From: Silene latifolia
Lineage: Eukaryota > Streptophyta > Magnoliopsida > Caryophyllales > Caryophyllaceae
Assembly (NCBI RefSeq): GCF_048544455.1
Contig: NC_133526.1
Coordinates: 11,548,001-11,612,000, forward strand
Direction: 5' to 3'
Length of the DNA: 64,000 nucleotides
Shown here in pieces: positions 44,650-54,200 of this stretch. The notes beneath the pieces were generated by a model. The model was not told the origin of the DNA and searched no databases. It saw only the letters and a program-made list of their open reading frames with translations. Made by a program: the position numbers and the translations under genes. Positions within the stretch are counted from its first letter, which is position 1; the number at the start of each line of letters is the position of its first letter.

Positions 44650-46940
44650 ATGTCGAAACAACAAGAGATAGTCGTGACGGACGAAACCGAATTCCGCCAA
44701 GATGATGCTTTCAACAACTGCGAGTCGTGCGACCCTCCACCGGCGGAGTAATCCAACCAGAGTTCGGGATGCCAATAATACCCGACACGCCGCGCCAACC
44801 AGTCACCATCATGGGACAGGTGGTTGACGTAGCGAAACCGAAAGTGCTCCTGGACCTAATCGATGTCGCCCGCTCACGCTGCCACGCGCCGACAAGAGCG
44901 GCGGAAATCATCCGGGAGACCAGGGCCCAAAACGTGACTCCGAGAAATTTGAACGGAGCACTAGGAGAGGCCGACCCAGTCAAGATGCCGGGGGAGCCCA
45001 AAGTGGGCGCGGTAGACCTAAGTCCTTCCCGCACTCGTGGGAGGACAGCGTCCCCGCCACACGAACGAGGCTCACCCCGAAGGAGCCAGAGGAGTCCGAC
45101 TCAGCAGAGCTGGAGAAGGAGTCCGAGTCGGAGAAGGAGCCCCTCCCGCTACGGGGGAAGGAGCCAGGTTAGGGATGCGAGGAGCCGGTCGCCGCGTGTC
45201 GTTCGACACGTGGTCAGGCAACCCCTCAACGCCTATGTCCTGGAAGTCCCGGTGCCAACTAAGCTCAAGCTGCCACCTATTTCATACAAAGGAGATAGTG
45301 ATCCATCCGACCACGCTGAGGCTTTCGAGTCTTACATGTCGGTATGGGAACAGCCTGATGAGGTCTGGTGCCGAGTATTCCCAACAACTTTGCATGGGAT
45401 GGCTCAGAGCTGGTATAAAGGGCTTCCCGACGGCTCGGTGTACTATTACGCCGACCTGAAGGACGCCTTTCTAGCCCAAAGACTCTTGCAACAAGAAGAG
45501 AGCCGTAGAGACATCGACCTCCCGACTATCGACAGGAGGGGGCGAGTCTCTCCGGAGCTATGTGAAGAGGTTTGATGGAAAAGTCCAGTAGATTCGAGAA
45601 ATTAATCCCGAGCCGGCGGCCTTCACATGAAGGGCCTCCCAAGGGGAGCCCTAAAAACGAGCTCATCAAGAGCGGAGGCCTGGCTTGACGCCGCCAGAAG
45701 TTGGCCGACCAAGCCATCAAGGTGGAAGATTATCACAAGACCTGGGTAGATCCCAGCGAAGCCGAGCTCTCAGAAAAGAAGAGTCACAGGCAGGACGGTC
45801 AGGACGAAGGACGCCGCGACAACAACGGTTCGCGGTCCGATGGAAGACGCCGTGAGAATAATAGATCGCGGTCGGAAAGATCTGACCGGAAGCAAGACTC
45901 GGCGGGCGCCGGGGAATCAGAACGTACCACCGAGGCGGTATAGTGAAAAAACCCCTCTCATCGTATCAGCCGCCGAGGTATTCGCCCTGAGCAAAAACGA
46001 GGGCCAGAAGTGGGAGAGACCCCCAAGCCAAAAAGTGACGGTGACACGAGCCGATCGTGAGTACCACGCCACACCGCCATTTAACCAACGATCGCCGCCA
46101 TCCAAGAATGCCATGAGGAACCGATCCGGAAGGGAAGCCTCGGCAAGTACGTTAAAAGGCCAAAAGACCGACGCCGCCGCTTCGGATAAGAAATACGTCT
46201 TCGAGCGGATAGGAGTGATTCATGTTGTCATCGGGGGCAACGAGAACGGAGGGTCCGCTCATGGGCACAAACGACACCTAAACGAGCTATATCGGGCCAT
46301 CAACTTTGTGCCCAACTCGGGGATCCCCTCGCAAACATCCCGATATGACTATTGGAAGAAAGGACTACGAAGGGGTCATCGCCCCTCACAAATGACCCGC
46401 TTGTAGTCAATTTGGACATATCCAACCACCTGGTCAAGAGGTGCCCGATTGACACAGGCGCATACACGAACATCATGTTTAGAGAGTGCTTTCTCGGCCT
46501 CGGCCAAGATCAAGGACTTGAGCCCCCGCACCAACCCCCCTATACGACTTCTCCGGGGCCGGCCTGGTGCCGGGGATCAATCGACTCCGTGACGTTCGGC
46601 GAAAAGAACGCGGCTAAAAACGTCCTAGCTGAGTTCGTGGTCATTGACGGCTCGTCCGCCTACAACGTTCTCATAGGCCGAGTCACCCTGAGCGAGGCCG
46701 ACGCAGTAATGTACATCCGGGCCCTAACACTGTTGTACGTCTCGGACCGGGGGGAAGCGCATAAGCTCGTCTCCAAAGACGAGAAGGATGAGGTGATCAA
46801 CATCCAGATAGCTGCCCGAGGATGCAATATGCAATCCCTCAAAGAGGCAAGGAAGTCCGAAAAAGGAAAAGGTCCGTCCTTACAGCAGAGGGCGACCTCA
46901 TGGAGACAACTAGTGGTCCGATCGGAGAGGTGTGCCTGTG
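44650..46940 (+). pseudogene. Tat-2 gag-protease, several frameshifts
   Basis: Starts at ATG 44650 after a 23-base A tract (44591-44613). The best gag segment is 44727-45575 (SYKGDSDPSDHAEAFESYMSV, HGMAQSWYKGLPDGS). A short Lys/Arg/Asp-rich segment follows in 45701-46406. The retropepsin-like motif PIDTGAYTNIMFREC is in 46352-46963, with VVIDGSSAYNVLIGRVTL. Frame changes lie near 44720, 45490, 45580-45700, 45900 and 46370. Tat-1 is better at some of these places and worse at others, so the breaks are independent. It has no RT. Confidence 0.8.
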
Positions 46941-47149
46941 ATGAGCCATTAGGACGTTGGTAGTCTTGTAAAAATCGATGTAGCGGCGGAGGTGTCCGAA
47001 ACAGCTGTGGACACCCCGACGCATGCCCTTACCTAATAAAAATCATCCAAATCTTCCATCGGAGTATAAATTTTTCCACCAATTAGCTATCAAGAAACCG
47101 ACGCTGCTCACACCGTCATACCGACAAGAGCGGCAAATAAGCGTGAAGA

Positions 47150-48290
47150 AATGCGAAGACCGCCGCAGCCACCCCAAGTAGTAGACGCCACGGCAGCCAC
47201 CCCAAGAGGTAGACTCCGCAGCTACCTCCAAGTGGTAGACGCCACGTAACACGCTATCAAGAAACCGACGCCGCCACACTGTCATACCGACAAGAGCGGC
47301 AGCCGTTGCGAAGAAATGCAGCGCCGTCGCAGCCACCCCCCAAGTAGTAGACGCCACTAGGCAAGCACCCCAAGAGGTAGACTCCGCCGCAGCCACCCAA
47401 GTGGTAGACGCCACGTAACACGCTATCAAGAAACCGACGCCGCCACACTCCATACCGACAAGAGCGGCGTTGCAGAAGAAATGCAGCCAATACTGCCGCA
47501 GCCACCCTGTAGTAGACGCCACTAGCCACCCCAAGAGGTAGACGCCGTCGCAGCCACTCCAAGTGGTAGACGCCACGTAACACGCCGTCAAGAAAACGAC
47601 GCCGCCACACTGTCATACCGACAAGAGCGGCAGTCGTAGAAGAAATGCAATGCCGCAGTCACCCCAAGTAGTAGACGCCACTAGCACCCCAAGAGGTAGA
47701 CTCCGTCGCAGCTACTCCAAGTGGTAGACGCCACGTAACACGCTGTCAAGAAAACGACGCCGCCACACACGCATACCGACAAGAGCGGCAAATGTTGCGA
47801 AGAAATGCAGCATGCCGTCGAGCCACCCCAAGTAGTAGACGCCACTAGCCACCCCAAGAGGTAGACTCCGTCGCAGTCACTCCAAGTGGTAGACGCCACG
47901 TAACACGCTATCAAGAAACCGACGCCGGCTCACACTGTCATACCGACAAGAGCGGCACAGCTGAAGAAATGCAAATACTGCCGCATTACCCCAAGTAGTA
48001 GACGCCACTAGCCACCCCAAGAGGTAGACTCCGTCGCAGTCACTCCAAGTGGTAGACGCCACGTAACACGCTATCAAGAAACCAACGCCGCCACACTGTC
48101 ATACCGACGAGAGCGGTCGTTGCGAAGAAATGCGGCCGTCGCAGTCACCCCAAGTAGTAGACGCCACTAGTCACCCCAAGAGGTAGACTCGTCGCAGCCA
48201 CTCCAAGTGGTAGACGCCACGTAACACGCTATCAAGAAACCGACGCCGCTCACACCGTCATACCGACAAGAGCGGCAGTCAATAACAAGG
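47150..48290. repeat. Satellite-like tandem array in Tat-2
   Basis: About seven units of 150-170 bp. Each unit holds CCCCAAGTAGTAGACGCCAC, CCCCAAGAGGTAGACTCCG and CTCCAAGTGGTAGACGCCAC, then GTAACACGCTATCAAGAAAC, then a CATACCGACAAGAGCGGCA segment and AGAAATGCAG. The three sub-units share the core AAGWRGTAGAC, so the unit is itself a three-step repeat. Open frames on the minus strand here are by-products of the repeat. Confidence 0.88.
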
Positions 48291-48569
48291 AGCACTCGCC
48301 GGCTGATACCGTCATACCGGCAAGAATGGCAATCATCCTCAAGAATTAGGGCTCCTCGACGGTCTCTACCAGCGCAGTCGATACTCGCAAAGTAATCAAA
48401 ACGCCTTAGAAGCGTTGCACAGTTGAGGAACACACTCTAAGACCGCCTCGGCCAAGCCAAGGCGGAAACAGAGGCAAAAAATAATGAAACAAAAAAACGC
48501 TAAGTGCAGAATATATGCTCAACATACATCGGAGCCCATACCACGGCATAGACTACGCTGGGGGCAAAT

Positions 48570-49180
48570 TGATGGGGCATATTCTGCACCGCTGACCAAG
48601 TCAACATACTGAGCAAGGTCAAAGATGTCCACAACAAGTCAACGACTTATACACCCCTTAGCCGATGCTGACCCATCTACCTGTTAGCCTGGTCTCGGCG
48701 TGACAACTCGATCACCGGGACACATATCCGCGTACTCATATCCAAGACCCCTCGGCGGTGAGTCATCATGGCCCGCCGGCCTGCCATAGGCCCCTCGGCC
48801 GAGGGGTAGATCAGTCTTTCCACCTGCTAGCCACTTGGCCACTTGGCCACTACGTGACAAGAGGTGAAAGCCTATAAATACTCCTCAACCTTCATTGAGG
48901 AGGGGATCCAAGAAACTGAACCTAAATACACTACTCATCTGGTAATATCTCCCTTATCTCTCTACAATACATACCTAGCCAAGTAACGCAGCTTAATCCT
49001 TTAAGTTTACTGACTTGAGCGTCGGAGTGAGTACGCTTGGCACACAGCCCAAGCCTCGCCTCGTTCATTGTTGCAGGAGAGGCCGAAAGGGACGATAGAA
49101 GCAAGAAGGGTTCAACTCAAGACATTATTCTACAAGCCACGGGAGGTAACGATACTTGCTCCGAAATTACACCCGGAACA
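48570..49180 (+). repeat. 3' LTR of Tat-2
   Basis: 611 bp, near identical to 43929-44536, with a few differences in GC-rich parts. Confidence 0.9.
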
Positions 49181-49520
49181 ATTACAATAATTAAGATAGA
49201 CAATAAATAAGTATTATTAAGGAGCTAATAACAATAATAATCATAAAAGCATATAATAAAGAATATTAAGATGCGAGCCAAATAAGTCGGACCGGCCTTT
49301 TTATTTTCTCTTTGCTTAGTTATTTGTAGCGTCGAACAAGTAGTCGATAAACACGAGCATCCATTAGTTGTAATTTCGTATCATCCAATGAAGCTTACTC
49401 GTTTTAATGAAAGCTCGAAATACATTTAATTATTCTTGAGAATAATTAAACTGATTTCCGACTTTCAAAGAACTCGTTCCTTCATTGACCCGTAACCCAA
49501 CACGTATACGTATCAAAAAC

Positions 49521-50714
49521 AATAAGAGAGTCAGTCTCAATAATACAAATGCTCACTATACAATACAAATGTAATAATATTAATGAATGAGTAGTCACAC
49601 ACATATCATACCACCACCTCCAATCCCGACTCTAACTCAACCTCAACCCGGTGACGGCATCGTAACACCGCCACCAACAACCGGATAGCATCCCGAAAGG
49701 TATCCGCATTGCAACATGGTATACCGAACCCGGTTCGCGACCCGGATCCATGCCAGATTCGCATCGCAGCATGAATCCTTAAACCTCAAACCATTAACGT
49801 GCACGTCCTACTTCAAGGAGCAATCTAGGTGCGAGGACGTCTCCTGCAACACCTCACTCACAACACCAACTCTCCACCAACACAACTCCACAACTATATA
49901 CACATACTCAATCCACCACAACACATTAAGCCAATCATGCCAAACATGCCACTTTCACATGTATCATGATTCTCAAGTATGTCATAACTCCATGTATCAA
50001 TAATTAATACAACTGGTATGTCACAAATTTACTAAATCTCCACAACATGATGATAAATTCAACAATTACCATAAGACTAACACAATAATCATATAAGCAA
50101 TACTCCAAGCATAAACAAAATCCTATAAATCCTCCTCTGTGAAGTCTCCTCCTACAATTAATCAAGTAATTTCTATCACAATAAGGTTTTACAACATTCT
50201 AATTGATAGATTTCACTAATTTACTCATCTAATTACTCAACCACCCAACCATAATATTCTAATTAACAATTCTACCAATTTCCCCCAAATTCTAGGATTA
50301 GAACAACATTAAATTGAATTAAGAGCATAATTAGTGACTTAAAATGGAAAATTGGCAAGAAAAGATTAAACTTGATGCAAAATCCTCAAATCTTAGATTA
50401 GCCTCCTTAATTAAGATTTAGGAAAGTTATATAGGAAGTTTTTATAGTGTTTAAAGTGATAAATGTCGAATAAAGACTAATTATAGGGTAGAAATAACAA
50501 ACCGCGGAATAAAACCCAGACCGGCAAACTCGGTCGAGTACACCCGAGTACTCGGTCGAGCACGCCACACTCGGTCGAGTACACTAGCTACTCGGCCGAG
50601 TGCACTCTAGGCAGAACCCTAACTAATCCCAAAATTCGGACTCGGTCCACTGTACTCGGTCAAATATGGTCCTATACTCCACCGAGTGGCCTAACAAAAC
50701 TCTTGAGTATTACA
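49521..50714 (-). repeat. LTR portion of a decayed Tekay-like Ty3 element
   Basis: On the minus strand the LTR would start TGTAATACTCAAGAG at 50714, right after a PPT (TTTTAAGGGGGCAAGA, 50715-50730). It holds four or five CTCGGTCGAGTA-type units (50525-50610). Its other end was cut off by the composite A/B insertion and probably lies left of 35440. Confidence 0.5.
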
Positions 50715-50999
50715 ATCTTGCCCCCTTAAAACAAACTTCGTCCCCGAAATCCACACCAAACCTGCACAAAACGCCTCCAACCCTACTCTTCATGACGCAG
50801 CAACACCACAATGAAAGGGGTCTCTACCAAAACAAGGCACTTACACACAAGGTAACCAAGAATTGAGTTCACTAATGACTGGGTAGACTCCAACTAGCCA
50901 GCCAAAATGACAAAATAAGCTCAAACTAAACCAAATAGACTCAACAAATGATCGACAAGATAATTGGACCAAAGTATCTTCACTAATACCGTCTCTCCA

Positions 51000-51900
51000 T
51001 ACCTTGTCTTCCTCACTTTACGGTCCAAAATCTCCATAGAGTCTCCACATAATTCAAAGCATCATCTAATTCAATTGCCTCCGCTTCAAGCACGTGAGTC
51101 GGATCACTCACATACTCCCTTATTTGGGACACATGAAATGGACACAAGAAAGCGCCGGGTGGAAGTGACAAACGGTAAGCTACTTCCCCGACTCTATCTA
51201 AGATTTCATAAGGACCAATAAACTTTTGACTCAACTTACCCCGATAGCCAAACTCGATCACTCTACGCATAGGCGATACCTTTAACAAAACATTATCACC
51301 CACCTCAAACTCAACATCTCGCGATGTAAATCAAAGATAACTCTTTTGCCGATCTTGCGCCGCTTTCATTCTTTGCCGAATGGCATGCACTTGGTCAATC
51401 ATGTCGGATCATTTGCGGTCCTAACACCACCTCCTCGGAACTATCATCCCAACACACCAGACTTCTACATCATCTCCCATATAAGGCTTCAAATGGCGTC
51501 ATTCCGATACTTGCATGATAACTATTATTATAGGAAAACTCAATCAACTCTCAACTTACCCTCCAAAGTACCTTCAAACTCCATGACACAAGCTCTCAAC
51601 ACATCCTCCAAAGTTTGGATTGTCTTCTCTGTTTGTCCGTTTGTCGTCGGGTGGACGCGGTACTTATCTTTAATGTAGTCGCCAACGAGTATTGCAACTC
51701 TTGCCAAAAACCTGATATGAACCTTGCATCTCTATCGGACAGAATGTCCTTAGGTACCTCATGCAACTTCATCACATGCTTCCTATAACCATTGAGCCTA
51801 CTAATGACTTTCTTTCTTCCATTCTTCAAGTCTTCTCATATATGACCTAGTTGCTTCTTGTTTACATGAGGTGCACGAGTATGACTAATAAATCACGCCT
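51000..51900 (-). pseudogene. Ty3 integrase C-terminal relics (Tekay-like)
   Basis: 51013-51303 has GDNVLLKVSPMRRV, GKLSQKFIGPYEIL and VGEVAYRLSLPP, the integrase C-terminal region of Tekay-type elements. 51346-51420 continues upstream with QVHAIRQRMKAAQDRQKSYL. 51596-51829 has VPKDILSDRDARF, the second integrase Asp region, then a degraded HPQTDGQ. The frame is broken many times. It belongs with the LTR at 49521-50714. Confidence 0.7.
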
Positions 51901-53101
51901 TTACTCTTTGCTCTTGAAAGGCGTGCCCAAAACCCGTTATTATCAAGTCAATATTCTTCATTTCGCTTTTGCAAAACCGCTTCCAAAACCCACTTTCCCC
52001 CCTAAAAACACCTAATAAACCACTACCAAATGTGTCTTATCAATGGACCAAGACAATTGTGCTAATGGAGTGCAAGGTGGAATTTGTTGTACCTCAATTA
52101 TGCAGAAAAGCCGGAAAATAGTAGGACCATATATTAGCTAAAGGATTTCTGAGAACCTGATTTGAGTACGGAAGCCAATAAGTGCAACAAACGTTGCTGG
52201 TAGTGGGAATCGATCTCGGCCTTGATTCACGAAGGATCGAATTAGATTCTCAATGGAAATTTGACTAGAATTCGCCTAAATTCGAGTCAATAAGTGCTTA
52301 AATAACGACGACAATTGATATTTGAACGAGATTTGAAAAGACCGTTCAAACCCGAATTGGTGATCAAAACTTGATCGCTTTTCTGAATTTTATTTAAACT
52401 TGAATTAATTAAAAGCTTATACAAAGCGTCCTATTTATAGCTAATAAAACTACTACTATTTGAACTAAAAGAACACGAGTTCCCTTAGCCTCCAAGACTC
52501 TTAGTCGTGTCAAGAGACACTGTTTTATTTTCCTAAACAACAACAAATTTTATTCGATTTCTACTGGCAATATAATCTGCTTTACTAAGCTAATAATTAA
52601 ATAACATAATTCCTAATTAAGCTAGTTTACTCCAACTCGTCAACCTCGATAATTAAAATTATTAGGACTCTTACTTCACTACCAATCGTCTTCCTATCAT
52701 CGAACCTGGTATTGATTCGGCCTCTTGCTCATGTCTTCCCAAATTCGAATCATTTGACTTCCGCTTACATCCAAGCTTACCTAATTGGTGACATCATCTA
52801 ATATTGTATCAGAGCCACTACTACATCCAAGAGAATTTCAAGTGGCAGTGTGGCACCTTGCAAAGTGTATTGAGGCGTTAGGCCATTTTACGCAAGTATT
52901 TATGTTATAGAGCTGACAATAGTGACCTGATTCGATTAACCCAAGGCAAGACCTGAAAATGACTCGAAAAATGTGCCAAACTCGACCCACGTAGACCCGA
53001 AGTCCCGAACCTATGCCGAAAATGTCTCGACTCGCGGTGATCTGAATTAAAATGACCCGAAATAACCCGATAAACCCATCATGACCCAAAGTGCTTCTAT
53101 A
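51901..53101. other. Non-coding: LTR-like relic and ACCCGA-type repeat
   Basis: No gene seen. A segment at about 52100-52800 is LTR-like, with CCTATTTATAG and, at its right, TTGTATCAGAGCC (52804-52816), similar to a tRNA-iMet primer site. Its boundaries are unclear. 52925-53100 is a degenerate repeat of ACCCGAAATGACCCG type that continues after the solo LTR (53698-53815). Confidence 0.35.
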
Positions 53102-53106
53102 AGACC

Positions 53107-53697
53107 TGATGGGGCATATTCTGCACCGCTGACCAAGTCAACACACTGAGCAAGGTCAAAGATATCCACAGCAAGTCAACGACTTAGATAGCCTAGCCGA
53201 TGCATCCCATCGGCCACCACTGGGTCTCGGCGTGACAACCTCACAAATGACACATCCGCGTACTCTCATATCCAAGACCCCTCGTGCGAGTCAACATTGT
53301 CCGCTTGGCCATAGGTCCCTACCGAGGGGTAGATCGCTTTTCCACCCGCTAGCCACTTGGCCACTTGGCTACTACGTGACAAAAGGTGAAAGTCTATAAA
53401 TACTCCTCAACCTTCATTGAGGAAAGGATCTCACAATTATAACCTAAATACACTATTCATCCTGGAATATCTCCTTATCTCTCTACAATACGCATCTAGC
53501 CAAGTAACACACTTAATCCTTTAAGTTTATTTGGATTGAGCGTCGGAGTGAGTACGCTGCACACGCCCAAGCCCCGCCTGCTTCATTGTTGCAGGAGAGG
53601 CCGAGTGGGACGATAGAGCGAGAAGGATTTCACCAAGACATTATTCTATGTCGAGGTGGTAGACCAATAATCTGCTCCGGAAATTATACCCGGAACA
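53107..53697 (+). repeat. Solo Tat LTR (591 bp) upstream of the WD40 gene
   Basis: Starts TGATGGGGCATATTC and ends CCGGAACA, flanked by AGACC (53102-53106 and 53698-53702). There is no interior or second LTR, so it is a solo LTR left by LTR-LTR recombination. It has several small differences from the Tat-2 LTR and is older. Its TATA (CTATAAATACTCCTC, near 53395) points toward the gene that starts at 54201. Confidence 0.88.
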
Positions 53698-54200
53698 AGA
53701 CCAAATAACCAAAAAGCCAGGCCCGAAATTCCCAACCCGCCAATAAGAATGACCCAAATCGAAAATGTTACGATTATTATTAACCCGAAAATGACCCGTT
53801 TAAACCCATTTGGGAGGGGTCTAATTGTATACAATGCGAATCTCAACTCGGCCATGATCAAGTCTTCCCCCCGGTCCCTTCCAAGTGTTGAACACACTCT
53901 TTCCCTCTTCTAATTTCCCTCCAAACACTCTCCGTTTCACTGCACTGCACTGCACTTCATCTCCCATTTCTACTCCTCTAAATCAGAGTAAAGGCATCAC
54001 GAACCAACAATTACAACAAAAACCCACATTAATTCTCATCCAACTATCAAAACCCCCATGTTTTTAGTTTCTGATTCTCACTAAAACTCTTTATTTCAAC
54101 TTCATGTAAACCCTAATTTTGATGGGTATACTCCAATTTTAGCGGTTAAAGTTGGGAACTTTTTTTGCATTTGTGGTGTGTCGGAGAGAGGGGAGCACAC

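Larger units (their letters stand above)
43929..49180 (+). mobile_element. Non-autonomous Tat-type element (Tat-2), 5.3 kb
   Basis: LTRs 43929-44536 (608 bp) and 48570-49180 (611 bp) are nearly identical. The duplication ATTAC is at 43924-43928 and 49181-49185, in the right LTR of element B. PBS ATTGGCGCCGTCTGTGGG follows the 5' LTR, and PPT CTGGGGGCAAAT (48558-48569) precedes the 3' LTR. The interior has a broken gag-protease and a long tandem array. RT, integrase and the antisense ORF of Tat-1 are all missing. Confidence 0.9.
36792..49515 (-). mobile_element. TRIM-like element B, split by a LINE and by Tat-2
   Basis: Left LTR: 36792-36884 plus 42537-43096 (about 653 bp). Right LTR: 43619-43928 plus 49186-49515 (about 640 bp). 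Interior: 43097-43618. The LTR starts TGATGCGAAATAACAG and ends CGTATCA. The PPT block is like that of element A: an AAGAATCG/CGATTCTT hairpin and then AAGAAAGGGAG. The PBS differs: minus-strand TTTGGCGCGTCAGGTAGC. The right flank is AAAAC (49516-49520), matching the left flank of element A, not of B. Confidence 0.82.

Noticed and set aside
47150-48290. Regular repeats that could suggest a CRISPR-like array
   Set aside because: The units are contiguous with no unique spacers and lie between the LTRs of a plant retrotransposon.
47043-48433. Minus-strand frames of 77-182 codons with a repeated VASTTW motif
   Set aside because: They are translations of the tandem repeat with no start or promoter context.
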